Shown here piece by piece: positions 12,987-26,768 of a DNA stretch of 64,000 nucleotides. Source of the stretch: Arctopsyche grandis. Taxonomy: Eukaryota > Arthropoda > Insecta > Trichoptera > Hydropsychidae. The position numbers and the translations under genes are program-made. Location of the stretch: assembly GCF_051622035.1 (NCBI RefSeq), contig NC_135364.1, forward strand, positions 16,863,001 to 16,927,000. The letters run 5' to 3'. How positions within the stretch are numbered: position 1 is the first letter of the stretch; each line of letters begins with the position of its first letter. The notes beneath the pieces were generated by a model. The model searched no databases. It was not told where the DNA came from and saw nothing but the letters and a program-made list of their open reading frames with translations.

Positions 12987-15900
12987 ATATTGATAAAGTA
13001 ATGTCAAAGGTTTACGGTTAAAAATCTCGCTGATTTTTAACAAACAGTAAAAAAAATTTTATCAATAAATTAAGAGTACATACATATTTGAATTCTGAAT
13101 AATTTTCCTTCAATCACAAATTAATAATGTTTTATGGTTAGTGATTTTTTTTAATTCCTTTAACATATTTTTTTCCATAACTATTACACGGGTTTTTTTA
13201 TGTATCGATCACACATTCATTTCCTACACGGAGCCTTAATAAAAGTAATAATAAAGATTAACTCAGATAATTTCAACAATGATCGATAAACGTGCCGCAT
13301 TGTATTATATTAACTCACAGTTATAATTATAAATGTTGCGTTCTTGTATTGTTAATTTTTTTTATATATTTTTAATACACGATTAAAAACTAAATGTAGA
13401 AATGATTTAACTAAAATAATATAAGAGCTCGTTAAAAATAACATATCAACTCTTTTGAATACAAAAATCGGTCGATATCATCAAATCAAACGAAGGAAAA
13501 AATTCTATCGGCAACATTGGTCAATAATGACACGTTAAAAACATGCTGGGAAAAATTGAATAACGTAATTACGTACAGCAATTACAGTAGCAACTGTCAA
13601 TTCTCAGTATACTTCATACGCTTGCTTTCTCATTCGTACAATTATTTACTGTAAATCTATACAAATTAATCTATAAATCCAATAAAAATAAAAATAGTAA
13701 GCAACGAAATCAATACGTGACCGACGCTTCAAGTTTCCAACTCAAAAACCGATTAAAACGACATTACCATTCTAGAAAACAATTGACAACGGAATATTTT
13801 CCGCATTTGTAACGATCGATATCAACGTCTAAAATTAAGGTATTGTTTTGCGCAATACAAAATTCTCATTTTATTATTCACTTCATATTATAATAAAGTA
13901 CAATTTAACCTGCGTCTATACCTTCATTGATGTATAATTACCAGGTGACTCGGAGAGGGGAAAAAAGCATTAGTAAAGATTGACCGAGGTCACTTCGCAT
14001 TGTTCTTCCATTCTTGATACATAAACAGGTGGAACTTGATATGGACTTTATTGGATAATATATGTATGTGTAGTGTATATCGGCGGAGTGAAAAAAAGTC
14101 ACGTTTTCGCAGCAGATCGCACGTGTTATCGCGTTAATATGATGAATGGCACACGAGCGTTATTCATCACGCTCGGTTTCCTGCCGCAACAGTGTTAAAA
14201 TTGTACTAGCGCGTGCCATGAGTTAAACAGACTTAAATCGGTTAAAATTCGACAAAATCTTTTAATGTGGTTACCGCCAAAATTACCGCATAGCGGTCTT
14301 GAATCATTCAATCCAAATTGACAACAATAATTAATTCTTCAAAATGAACAATTGTCATGAAACATTAACATTGAGTAATAGTGCATAACAAACGTACTAT
14401 ATATAATTTAAAAATAGAAATGTAGTAATAAACAATTCAGATAAATTAAATATGCATATCAATCTTCAGAACTGTCAGATTAATTTATTGAATATTTTAC
14501 TGACATAAAAACTTATGATAAAAGACATGGCTTTCAGTATAGGTAGATTTGAAAAAGCGGAATAGATTAACGTAGGTAGAAATAATGAATCAAATCAATT
14601 ATAAATTTAAGACTGGATTTTCAATAAATTAAACATTCATATTATTTATTTTAAGATTATTTTCAGATATAAACGATAATATCAACATGTAATTTATTTA
14701 TTTAGCTTTTATCGAGATATTTTAAATTTTAAAACTGACAAATCTTGAAATCTTCATTTAGTAACAATCAATAAGAATGCAAAGAAGATCACATTTCACT
14801 AAACACCATGACGAATATGTATGTACATACATATGTTGTAGATAAAAACATTATTTAAAAAATGGAACGGAAATCGTTAAATAAATCACTATAAAAGAAG
14901 ATAAATTAACATTTCCTCAAGAACTGTTCACTGTCACTGTTCAGTGTACATTTGTGTAAAAAATGAACAAAGAAATAATATTTACATTGCGATATTTAAA
15001 TTAACCACAAATATAATAAAACACGTAAAAATCAACCCTTCGACCGCAACATTTTTTTTACATTAGATATATCCACTTACTGTGAACCTCAAACTATTAT
15101 TCTTCGATTAGAGACAATCATACCGATCATAATTTCTCAAACTTTTACTAGCCTCTTCGTAGAAAGTGAAATCGCAAAGATTTTCAAAAACCGCTTTTGT
15201 CAATCGCAGTCAAGTGTCACCCACTATTTAATATGTACCACACACAAGCACACATACATACTTCGAATATGATTCATTTGCGATTTCAAGAAGAATAGAC
15301 ATTAAATACTACGGAAAATGAATCATCATCAACTACACACATGTACTTAAAACCTTCGTCGCCGTCTAAAACAACCAACGATTGTTGATTTAATCAACAA
15401 CAATCAACGCAAAAATTAAATCCAATTATACGCGCACCCGAAGCGAATTAAATTTAAACTTCGCGTGGTTCAACCAACTCACCGTTGGTTTATTTGTATA
15501 TTTATAAACGCAACACACATATTCGTATGTGTGAAACTTCACAAAACGAATGATTTGCTATTATTGTATTGTATGCAGCTTCCGGCCAGTGCAATTTTGA
15601 ACACTTCGATAAATATGAGGTGTGATCAAAAATATAATGACGCTTCAAATATATTCTAAGCGTGAAATTCAAAGATGAAAACTAAAACAACTAAAAATAA
15701 TAGAAAATAACAAAATCTGGATGCATACATATAGGAAGATGCCTAAAATATCATGAATTTTTCGTTCTTAATTCCATAGTTGTAACAAAAAAGGACGCCA
15801 ATAAAGAAAAATGAAGCATCCTACTCGATCATATAAAAGATAAATACTGCACATATGTATATGTATGTACTTCAACAAATGTGTATCCGAGGGAAAATAG

Positions 15901-17516
15901 AAGAAACTGTGGGATACAAAGAAAGCATGGACGAAGGACCGAAGGAAGTGGTTTTACATAAAAACAAAATAGTTTAAAGAGGAAACAACCATACAAATAA
16001 GATCCAAAAAGAGAAATGAAGACGTCGAAATTGAAAAAGAAGTAGTAGAAGCAGTACTCTACGAAAAAAGATTTAATAAAAATGCCTCCAAAGTGTTCTA
16101 AATCTTTCATACAAGAGATCAAACAGCTCAATTTCCAGCTTTGATTCATAAAATAAAATTTTGTCTTTGATCACCACACTCAAGCTCTGAGTTCCGCATT
16201 CTTTTACTGAAATAAAATTTTCAATTTAAGAACATAATTTTATTTACAACTGACTAAAAACGTTTTCAGAAGACGATTTCATAACAACCACCAACATTTG
16301 AAAGACGGTTGGAATAAATGTGTGACTAACTTTGAAGATGACTAACTCAAATTTTTATGACATCTACATCCACCATACATTCTGACCCCATCCAAGTACA
16401 TACACGCAATATGAATTCCGTAGAATTCGAACCGCACATGTGATGCCAAAATGTGTCGTTGTCTTCACTCCATATAACATGTGGTCGAAATCCTCAAAAG
16501 TGAAACGACACATAATTTTTGCATACACATTTAACAGCAGTCCTAAAATAACGACTCACCACCAACGATGTAGGAAATTATCCAAAAAAAAAAATGTTGT
16601 TGGTTCTGTGAGGTAATAATACGCTTACAAGGTCTGTTCTTTGAAAGATAATATCATATATCAAATGCGCAAACCCTGCGGTATCCCAAGCAACCCTCTG
16701 TGCGAATGCGTGTGTTTGAATTTGGCATTATTTATTTATTCTGTCGCGATTCAATATATCTTTCTGCGAACAAAAACCCGTGTCAACATCGGGTGGGTAA
16801 TAATTACCCGTCGTCTTTCAACATAAACCCCAAAAAAGGCGAAGGGGCGCGAAACGAAATGCAAAAACGATTTGTTCCCCCTAAATAATAAAGAAAAAAT
16901 CGCCATGTTTATCATTCTTTTGTGCCAAATGGCGAAAATCGAAATACAATAGCGAAATTTTCCAAAAAATTTAACATATAGTGTGTCATCTTCATTTTAG
17001 TACTTTTAGTTGCAATGATATGGAATATAAGATTTACACATATGTACATATATTACACACGCTTGAATGTACATATAACGTTATAATATTGAATTACTTA
17101 TCTAGTACAAACAAGGTCCAATGCATTTGACCAATAAATATGAAACAAAATGACAGTTCAATGTGAATGAAATGGAGAGTAAACATATCTCTCTGTGTTC
17201 TATGAGACACGCAGGATACAGATTTAACTCCTTTCTTATAAAAGGTGTATGCATTGTAGGCAGCGACTATTGCAATAAAACACCTCGATATCATAAAAGT
17301 GTCTAGAAATATTGTCACAATCTTCCAATGGAAGGTAAGGAAATAGATACATATGTATACATACATACATACATTTAGTATGATTATACATACATACATA
17401 CATTGTGCAAGATAAATCGTTATGGGAATATCGTCGCTCTATTCTACATAAACCTACTTCTTTCCAAAGGAGATTTCATATGGATATGACAGCATACTCA
17501 ACAGCTAATATATTTA
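12987..17516. other. Long non-coding stretch, no supported gene
   Basis: I found no domain, tRNA or clear transposon end in this 4.5 kb. Frames are short and AT-biased. CATA/GTAT microsatellites occur near 14050, 14820, 15860, 17040 and 17345-17402. It may be intergenic or the intron of a gene whose exons lie elsewhere. Confidence 0.45.
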
Positions 17517-18467
17517 CAGTGTATTCTCGATTATCCGGGCTAATGTTGGAGAGCACGGACATGGGTAATTGAAAATCACGGATAATCCGAACTGCCAATT
17601 TTTGATATAGAAAAGATATCTGGATCACTTATGCATTGAAAACACGGATCATTTTAATCGCGATCAAACCACTCCTCGATGTTTTCCCTATCAACATTTT
17701 CAAAGCATTTTAAATTTTCCATTAATCTGCATATTTCAGACTCGCACTTGCCTCCATCACTTCACAATCTGATAAATCTATTTCCATGTTAGGAATAGTA
17801 TTTCTCCATGATCGAACCAGTGTCATTGGTTTTACCTTCGACCAAGATTTTGATATTCTGTGTATAGCAAAGTCCGTGTATCCAATAAACTATTTTTATC
17901 CAGAAATCGATCAAGTCATCATCTCTCTCAGCAAGAGTTTTGAGAAGATAGCACGGAAAAGCCGTTTCATTGATGATATTACACCTTCGTCCATGGTTTG
18001 AATTGGACTTGTTTATTTAGCTATCATAAAAATATCGTAAAAATTTTGCTATCATAAGACCATCGTTTGTTTTAATACACATATTATAGGTTCATTCGAA
18101 TGAGAAGGAGCATTATCTATGAACAATTTTGCTTTCAGGCTTTTAGGAACCCATTTAGTCTAGAACCAATCTTCGAAGATCTCTCTATCCATGCATGCTG
18201 CTTTTTGGTTATAATAATAAACACGAAGATTTTTTATTTCAATCTCCTCAAATAATCCAGATTTTTTGCTTTAACGATTTCTAAAAGTATAATTTTATTA
18301 GTTCCTGATCCATTTCCACTACACATGATTGTACATAATACGCTTTTTATATTATTTGTGTCCGGCAGTGAACTTTTCTTTTGACGATGCAAGCGTTTTC
18401 GTTGAAATTAAAAAAATATATATTTCAAGCACGGATAATCCGCACCTCGATAGTCGAGAGAAAACTG
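17517..18467 (-). mobile_element. pogo/Tigger-type DNA transposon, decayed
   Basis: The 951-base element starts CAGTGTATTCTCGATTATCC and ends in TAGTCGAGAGAAAACTG, with GGATAATCCG just inside the right end. These terminal inverted repeats, with the CTCGATTATCCG signature of Tigger elements, lie between TA dinucleotides (17515-17516 and 18468-18469), the target duplication of the Tc1/mariner superfamily. Between them is a broken transposase on the minus strand (separate entry). The N-terminal DNA-binding domains are absent, so this copy is also internally deleted. Confidence 0.9.
17640..18345 (-). pseudogene. Tigger-like transposase pseudogene (DDE region)
   Basis: Minus-strand translation in changing frames gives the expected order of transposase pieces. 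Near 18330-18250 is a CSGNGSGTNK-like block corresponding to the family's A-x-G-T-x-K-L stretch. Near 18210-18105 is ACMDREIFEDWF, an internal TAG, TKWVPKSLKAK, then LFIDNAPSH, the region of the second catalytic Asp. Near 17998 is MDEGVISSMKR, equivalent to the usual M-D-Q-G-V-I motif. Near 17690 is ENVDRENIEEWF, equivalent to the C-terminal I-E-E-W motif. Stops and frameshifts separate these blocks. The CENP-B-like helix-turn-helix half is missing. It is a dead gene, and the assignment to pogo/Tigger (DDE_1 family) is secure from motif order. Confidence 0.9.
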
Positions 18468-18469
18468 TA

Positions 18470-20170
18470 TTTAATACGACTCTTACATCAATCTTTGTTC
18501 AAGGAATGACATCAAAAATGCATGTGATCAAAAACTACATATAATAACTAAACAAACTTCAAAAGAAGCGCACTATATCACAAATCATGCGTCGAGTCTT
18601 CTTTATTAAAAAAAATAATCATACAAATAATAATAATGTAAATGTCACACTTTATCCGACGTTATTATTGTTGATGAGATGTCATTTACACGAGAGAAAT
18701 ATTGGCGTATACATATGAATGTATGCTGTACGCTTTCACCGACTTGAAACGCAATGAAACTTTACATAACACGTTTTGAAAAATGACCTTGATCATCATT
18801 TGCATTAGAAAGGCAATTTAATTTTGCATTTTACGTATCGCGGTGCATCCAGTCAACATTGTAACCAAATACGATTGATGTCGAAACGCCATATAAAAAC
18901 CCACGTTTCGCACACGTAATACAAAAAAAATATATTAGGGTGTTTATTTTAAGATATCGAAGATCACATTAGCTTACATATTTTAGACCTTAGGGGTAGC
19001 TTTATTTATTTATTTTATACTATAGATACTATATAAATGCCTGTGTGTGTGTGTTTTTTTTTGGGATGACACTTCTGGAGCAGTCGTTTTCGTTACTAAA
19101 AACTAAAAAATCAAAGTGGAAGAAGACCGCAGGAGACGGTGGCATTGTTGATTCGACAATGACGAGTCAATTGTGCGTGAGGAACTGACGGATTCGGGTA
19201 CGGGTCCGGGTCCAACACGCTCTGAATAATGATTCGTGGCCATGGAAAAAATCTACCCTAGCGTGTGGGAAACTTTACAAAGAATATTGCATAATAGAAC
19301 ATTTTCTAAAGATATATGTACATATATATATAATATTATATCAAGCGCCAGCTGCGAAAGTGAGAAACGGTAAAGGGTACCTAAGTATATAAGTATGTAT
19401 GTACATACCTACCGTTCCTTTGATCGAAAACACAGCGCGATACCAATCTATAATGTAAACTTCGAAGGATTCGAATGAGACGAGGTGAAAAGGTGCAAGA
19501 ACTTAAATGGGAGTTGAAGGCAAAGGTATTTTTATGAATAGTAAGGAAAATGTGGAACAAGAGACTCATTACTGGTGTTAGAAAAATTTAAATGACAAAC
19601 AATAAAAGCAATCGAACTGGAACCTGAGAACGAATATTATAACGAAATTTGTCTATTTAGTACGTAAACTATGTAGGAAGTAAATAATTGGACCGTATTT
19701 CCATTTTATAGTACACTAGTTGTTTTACCCGGCTTCGCTCAGTATTTGTAATATAAACAACTTAAACATGGCGAATCTAATAGTAAATATGCATTCGTTT
19801 TTTTATTCAATTTATTTGAATCGAAAAAAATATATTATTCAACCAATTGAATTATCATAGAAACTTTGTTTTGTTTTCTAAGTTCCCAACCAAAAATACA
19901 AACATACAAAGTCTCTTTCGAAATTATATATTAGATATTGCGCGATTTCTAACTTAAAATATCGAATGCGAACAGTTTTTTAATTTTTTTTTTGTAACTT
20001 TAAAAGTTCACATGAACAATATTTGAACAATATTCTATGCGAACTTTTGAAAACTTACCATTCCATAGAATCTATAGCATAGACAATTAATTACACATAA
20101 ATGGTGAAAAAAAAATTATAAATAAATAATAATTTTTAAGAATCTTTATAACAAAAAAAAATTTATAATA
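18470..20170. other. Non-coding stretch with one known-looking repeat motif
   Basis: No gene is supported. At 19728-19752 the sequence TTTTACCCGGCTTCGCTCAG resembles a motif I have seen in dispersed repeats of many insect genomes, but only one end is visible and I cannot define an element. A (GT)n/poly-T run lies at about 19042-19062. Confidence 0.4.
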
Positions 20171-20171
20171 G

Positions 20172-20475
20172 TCTAACCAGTATCATAGCTCAGTGGTTGG
20201 CATACAATGCTAACAACTGAGGGATCACGGGTTCCAGCCCTGGCCCAGGGGTGTTGCTGGCCAGACCTTAGATATATGTGACTTCAGATTGATCGTTTCC
20301 TATCAGAGTTTTCTAACTTATATGATTTCATTGTTGAAACGGTTTCTCACCAAATTGGCCACCTATCCTCTCTTTGTCACTTTGTTACGTATGTACAACT
20401 TTGTCCTTGGGGAAACATGTAATAGCACCAAGGTAAATATAAAAAAACCTTGTCCTGCATGTAATTACAGTTAAT
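20172..20475 (+). mobile_element. tRNA-derived SINE, copy 1
   Basis: The head carries RNA polymerase III internal promoter boxes: box A TAGCTCAGTGGTTGG at 20186-20200 and box B GGGTTCCAGCC at 20229-20239, spaced as in a tRNA. The body after the head contains TATCAGAGTTT and TGATTTCATTGTTGAAACGG, the latter also present in the minus-strand copy at 36.8-37.2 kb. The head cannot fold as a full tRNA, so it is a SINE rather than a tRNA gene. The downstream limit is uncertain. Confidence 0.8.
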
Positions 20476-22599
20476 CCCATTACGAAAAGTGTAAGAAAAA
20501 AATAAAAAAAATAATAAAACGTATCATTCTGCATAATTCGTTTATTTACATTTTCTTTCTCTTCTTACTATTTTCAATTTTATTACGGAACTGTTCTATA
20601 GCGTTACAAAGGAATTAGCTATATCTAAAAGAACAATCCCACAATAAATTTATTCTTCGATAAACATTTCAAACAAAGTTATCTCAAAAATTATAAAGAT
20701 ACAAACATTCAAATATTTCCGTGTACATATACATATATAATGCGTATGTATCTTATTAAAAATGCGTCAAAATCTCAACACAACCCAAAAACATTTCCTA
20801 ACACATTACCGAGAGCCTTTATAGCTTTAAATTAAAAGGACAAAACTAGGCAAAAAGGCAAAAATCCACAGAAAAACCTTCACGGTCCTCTTAAGTGTTT
20901 TATAACTAACGATTCGAATTGCAACACGTAATCGACGCGCTAAGATCTCCATAAGTGCAGGATGCTTCAAAGGTCGTCCTCCTATAGGTACATAAAATAA
21001 TATAAAATACTTGCAATTTCAATCCTTCAACCGACGGATTACCGAACGTAATTGGATTGAAAAAATAAATTGTTGAAATGATCGCTTAATTGCAAACGAC
21101 TCGCGGCGCACGATCTCGAAGATTGCAAACCTTAATAAGATAACAACATTTCGAAAAATTTTCATATACATATATACATACATACGTAGTAACATTATCG
21201 TCTCATTAAGCGAACCCTTTATAATACATTAAGACAACTTGAGACCTGATCATAATAAAATATACCTTGATTTGGGGGGGTACGCGTTTTGCTTTTATTC
21301 GGGACCCTACTCACATGCAAAATTTGATACGGAATGCTATCATTTTTTTTCCCTCTTTGATATTGAAATAAAAACTAAGCATACGCCATTATAATATACG
21401 AATTATGCGATAGGATCATAATGTTCCGATAGTCGGTTAAGAAAAATCGTTAGATTCTTGCACGTATGTACATACAAATGGTTAGACGCGCAAACGTTAC
21501 AAACTAACCGATGAATATGTAAACATCTCCGGTAGCCGAAGCGCTGGCAGAATAGCTAAAAAGTCCTGGACATTTTAAAAAACGTCCAAGTGGATACTTC
21601 TAGACTTCTCTAGAGATGGACAGTAGTTGACAGAAATAAAAACGAATGACGAATAGCTTCGGTACGTGCAGGCAATTGCGTATATCAGCGTAGCGCAAAC
21701 TACCAATGGTACACGTAAAATACTTATAAGCAAAACAATCATATTTTTGGTGACAGCCTCTAAATATACACATATATTAGATTTGTCAGTATGTTTCCAT
21801 AAAGATTGCGCACTCCTGAGTGGCATATAATAAAACAATGGTGCGCGGTGCAACGACCAAAAGTTCAATCGACATTGAAACAATATTAAACCATAATTAA
21901 AACGAATGAAAGGACGTCGGATTAAATTCTTGCATGTGCGTCTGTTTGCCTCTGAATCATTTGCTCCAAGTCCAAATAAGATAAGAGCTTATTGACCAAT
22001 CGATCTGTTAAAAATATCGACTGATAAATTTTCGAAACAAATATTGTGAAACGGTGAGTGTAAAAACATACTTATTCGAAAAAAAAAAAAACATTTTAAA
22101 GAATTTGTGGATGTTTACTTTAGATTAAATTATCTGTCCGACTAAAAGCTTTCCACTCACATATCTCATATTACAATTACGCGTATCGTCATTGTTGGAA
22201 GAAAGTAAGTAAGCGGTGGTCATAAACGGCCGAAACAACATCATTTTATTTTCGAATCTGTTTATTTAAATACCATCACATTTTAACTGACTTAAGATTA
22301 AATACTAATTCAAGAAATAAACATAATACCTGCGAGTATACATGTGTCATCATCCAGTGCACCCAGTTCGACCGATTCGCGTTTTATCAACTTAAAGAAT
22401 ATGTATCTGAACTTCTCGTCTACTTGGCATTAGAGATAAAACATATATTTACATACATACATACATATATACAAATATACAAATATGTTTAAACAGTGAA
22501 ATACTAATTTTACGAGGTAACCATTAACTATTAAAAAAAACAATAAACTATTTCCAATCTTTCTTAAATTATTTTTGAGATGTGTTAATATCTTACAAA
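20476..22599. other. Non-coding stretch, no supported gene
   Basis: Nothing recognisable. A 102-codon minus-strand frame at 21575-21883 has some hydrophobic runs but no family features. CATA-type repeats lie near 20730, 21170 and 22450. Confidence 0.4.
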
Positions 22600-22602
22600 T
22601 CT

Positions 22603-22628
22603 ACATATATATATATATATATATATAT
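22603..22628. repeat. (AT)n microsatellite
   Basis: An uninterrupted run of alternating T and A of about 26 bases. It is simple-sequence DNA with no associated feature. Confidence 0.85.
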
Positions 22629-22737
22629 TTTTGTATACATATATCCAAATTCTTGTTCAAGCAAATTATAAATTAAGAGCTTCTCCGAGTTGAGTTGAGA
22701 AAACGAAAATCGGTCGAACAGAGTAGACCCGTCATCA

Positions 22738-22990
22738 TTATTTACAGCCATTCACCATCCAATGCTCTGCGAAGGCCTCTACAGCACGCTTCCATTCGTC
22801 TCTGTTTTGTGCAACTCTCATCCATCTTATCCCACAAGTTTTCCTAATTTCATCCACCCATCTCCCTTATAGCCTTCCTTGCACCTTTTAACATTCTTTC
22901 GGGTAAAATTCTGGCACTTCTAACTTCCATTATTGTAGAAACGTGACCCACCAATTGTCATTTCGATCTAATCACTCTCTCGCGTAAATT
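22738..22990 (-). mobile_element. LINE fragment, RTE-like family, copy 1 (3' end)
   Basis: This shares with 58578-59047 the stretches TACAGCC, CACTTC/CGCTTCC, GCAACTCTCAT-CCATCT and TTTTCCTAATTTC-TC-ACCCATCTCCC, in the same order, from the 3' end of a non-LTR retrotransposon on the minus strand. The stretch corresponds to the C-terminal tail of the reverse transcriptase protein and the 3' untranslated end. Frameshifts prevent a continuous frame. Confidence 0.7.
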
Positions 22991-25855
22991 TGGACATGAG
23001 AATAGTAAATTTAGCTAAGACCGTTCCATATGTTGGGAACAAATACTAACATACAAAAAATTATAAATATTAAATTGGGGGAAGAAATTGTTTGAATAAT
23101 AAAATATTTTATTATAAATTCAGATCTTATTAAATTTTTTTTTTTAATTGGAATAAAAAATATTAAATTAATTAATGTCTCTGGAATGATTAGATTCAAA
23201 TTAATTTATTTAAAAAAAAAATTATTTACAATAAAATTAAATTTAATTTGAAGATAAAAATAATATTAAAAAATGTAATTATAATATTATGTATATACAT
23301 ATATAAATTTAATAAATAATAATAAACTTAATAAATGTTTTCGGTTCAAAGAAATTAATAAATTAATTAAATTCTAATCGAAGTAAATTATACAAAAAAT
23401 GATTTTCATATCCATCCAGGTAGAAAATAGACCCGGAATCGAATAGCATAAAGTACAAAATAAAAGTAAAAAATTGGGACCAAACTCATATTGCTTTACA
23501 ATTCCTGAATACTATCTATGCATATGTATATTACTAAGCTCACTCGAATAGAATTTACAACATTCAACCACAGCCTATCCTAAAACATCAGCCCAAGTCC
23601 AATTTTCCAATCGCATACCAGGACAAATATACAATGAGAGCCGCATGCCGAAACCGCACCGATCGAAGTGCACGTTTCTATCCATTGTCTTAAAAATAGT
23701 CATAAATCATAAAAGACATCGAAAGTCATAAAAAATAATAATAATTACAACAAAAAAAATCGAAGAGCACATCCATCCACCCCGAGAGAGAGACAGCGAA
23801 TATGACTACGCCTTCGCATCTCTAAAGTGCATTTTCAAACATACAAAATTAGACCTGCCAAATTAGGCACCTTCGGCACCAACCCACGCACAGGTGAGTC
23901 AGCCAAATTGATTTTGAAATCCAAAACCCAAGTTTTGAAAGCTTCACCGTGATATGAAATTACATCTGACTAACAGAATTAAATGATGAATGTCTGAGAA
24001 AATTATGAACGGCATGAAACAAATCAACAACATTTCATTCATGCATATTTACATACATACGTACATATGTATGTACATATACCGATAATAAGAACGCAAT
24101 AAACAGTCACGGATCAAATGAGTCAAAATGCATGAATAACCATAACAAGTGACATTTTTACCCGCCTAGTGTAAAATTCATTCAATCTTATGTATGTATG
24201 TATGATATAAATAATTAATAGCAGTGGCGTGCATGGAAATTGGCTAAACAAAGATATTTAATTATGCACTTGCATATTACGTGTAAGAATTCGATATGGA
24301 AATATGTAATGCAAATCTAATAAACGTACCTATCTATAGTCATTATCGTATTGTAATGTTTCCGTTCAATATGGAGTCTATCACGTATTCCTTATTGCAT
24401 TACAATAGTGTTATTAAATTATTTATACAGTTTTAATGTGTAATCTTTATCTTTACGCAAAGTATGGAACTTGTGGTCAGTGCTGCATCAATTTTTTTTA
24501 TCTTAAATACTCTCATTTTTATCAGAATAATCTTGTTAGTTATCTCATTGATTGCTTTAGTATATACGTTTTCTGATGAACTATGTATTTGTTAAGAGAA
24601 TAAATACATAAATGTACATATTTAAATTACTTGACTATAAAAAACAGCGCTAAACGTAATGTTGACTTCAATTATATGTTTCGAAACAAAAACATTGCAT
24701 CATTTACCTACTATATTATAATACAACCTGCTCCAACTACTTACATACATACATACATTCTACTTTTCTCTCTAAAATTTAAAGGCAATGTGAAAATTAC
24801 GCCACTCTTACAGTAAATATATACACAGTCCCATATATACATTCATTTGAAGTTGAGTTATTTTCAATTATTGGTTTTTGGACTTAGAAATGAAGATATA
24901 AGTTAAAAGTAGAGCATACTTTAGAATATACCGGAATCAACAATCGGAGAAAATCCAATTCAGTTACAAAAATCATCTAAAAATATTATATTATAAAATT
25001 TTAGACACAGTATTATACCAGAAATTAGTACTCCAATTTTCAACAATTTTAGATGTTGTCTGGATTTTTGTATTCTAACAATTTAATTTTTCAAAATATT
25101 GATTCATTCTTCCAATAAATTGAAAATTCCTAAAATCTTAGAAAAAATAATATAGCACTAAAGTTATATGATTATTTCACATAATATTACTGCTCATACC
25201 GTATTATACACACAAATATTGCTCATGCGAGGATACCAAAAAAAATTATCGATAAAAAATAAAACAAATAGTAAAAAAATGAAAATATGTCAAACCTATG
25301 AAAAACTACATCCAATATTCGTGTGGGCATTCCATTTGTGAGGAATAATCCGTTCCAACCATATTGAAATCAATAGAATAATATCATAATTTCATCGACA
25401 CCTACTGAACAAATATGTGATTACACCATAATTTCAAACTACGGATATCCAGAAAACTGATTAATTTTAAAGGATTTCTTTTTAACAATAGTAAAAAGTT
25501 CAGATTTTTCACCGATAACATTTATCAATTCCTAATAAATTCACACACTAAGCATCCAAGGTCACACTATTTTCAAGAAGTAAGCCGCAACGGAATACAC
25601 ACCATCATCAAAATTCAAATGGCGACAATTTATAAACTTGAGCCACATTTAACGACATTTATATCACAGATTCAATCAATTCCTATACAAAAGCGTCAAC
25701 GAACCTTACGGCAAACGCGTTAAAAACTTGCAAATATATTCAAAATTGAATAACCGCCTCGAAACTAACAGTTTCATCTTAACCTCTTTCAACCTGTACG
25801 CGCCAAACGAGAATCATCACCATAATTTAAACAACAGGCAAAAAATAAAACTCAC
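22991..25855. other. Very AT-rich non-coding stretch
   Basis: The part at 23100-23400 is almost entirely A and T. A consensus-like splice donor, CACAG/GTGAGT, occurs at about 23891 (+), but the frame before it is short and has no recognisable content. A single CAGTGGCGTGC transposon-end motif occurs at 24222 with no partner found. No gene is supported. Confidence 0.4.
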
Positions 25856-26056
25856 CGGACAATTTAGGATGACCATCCAACGACGGCGACCTCTGAACAT
25901 TCACCTTCCTGATCTCCGATATAACTCTTGGTTTCCTGTCAACCAAACTAGGAACGGTCGGAGTAGCCACCAACATTTTCACAGTGAGAGAAATAACAAA
26001 ACAAAATAAAATCACCACGAACCGCCACTGGATTTCATTGTACCCGCCCGAATAAA
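25856..26056 (-). CDS. Candidate internal exon encoding a hydrophobic segment (unassigned gene)
   Basis: The minus-strand segment is bounded by an acceptor, TTGTCACAG, just before 26056 and a donor, GTGAGT, just after 25856. It is 201 bases long, entirely open, and begins and ends in phase 1, so it could be inserted or skipped without shifting a frame. It encodes about 13 residues (YSGGYNEIQW), a hydrophobic run RFVVILFCFVISLTVKMLV that resembles a signal or membrane anchor, then a polar tail with DRKPRVISEIRKVNVQRSPS. No in-frame ATG precedes the hydrophobic run, so it is not a simple first exon unless a start lies upstream. I do not recognise the family, and flanking exons were not found. 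Confidence 0.35.
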
Positions 26057-26768
26057 CTGTGACAATTATTATTATTAATAAACACTAAACACAACACACA
26101 CACACACTGACACATTGAGTTTGTATGAATTTTATATTTTCGCTATTCGGTTCGAAGCCACTTGACACTTGATTTTTGTTTTTTTTTTTACATTTTTTTT
26201 TATTTTATTAAAAAAAAATTTTTTTAGTCGATTGGTAGATTGCACTCACGCAACTTTTCGCTCGTTTCGATTATGGTTTTAGTTTGTTGTTATTTTGAAA
26301 ATTGTTTTGTTAGTAATGACGGTTAGTGACGTGCACGTCTCGACGACGCGCTCGCCAGACCGGCAATGACAGCAGACGGCCTGTTCGGCCTATCGAACCG
26401 GTCTATTTACAAAGAGTCCGTTTATTCTGTATCTGTTATTATCGCGACGGCTACCGGCCGGTTCGGTTCAATTCGACCGGTTCGAATGTCGGATTACGAA
26501 CCCTTTATGATTGAAGCGACAGGTACCGAAAAACAACTGCCAACCGCAAAAAAAAACCAACTCAATTGTCTTTTTTCGACTTTGAAAAAATTATTTTATT
26601 CAAATTTGTTTTTATACTTTTTAACGTGACTTATAATCAATCATGATGAAAAATATGTTAAAATGAATTTGTCGTGGTCAATTTCGGTTTTTTGCCGATG
26701 GTTGAAATTCAAAGAATTCTGAGCCCTCAAGTTCATTTGGGTTTTGTATTGAGATTGAACCTTTTTAA

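Noticed and set aside
20181-20240. tRNA gene
   Set aside because: Boxes A and B are present but the acceptor and anticodon stems do not form; the downstream body is shared with other SINE copies.
23820-23896. Possible exon ending at CACAG/GTGAGT (+)
   Set aside because: The donor is strong, but the open frame before it is short, with no acceptor or start I can defend.
24222-24250. CAGTGGCGTGC transposon end
   Set aside because: Only one end seen; no inverted partner within reach.
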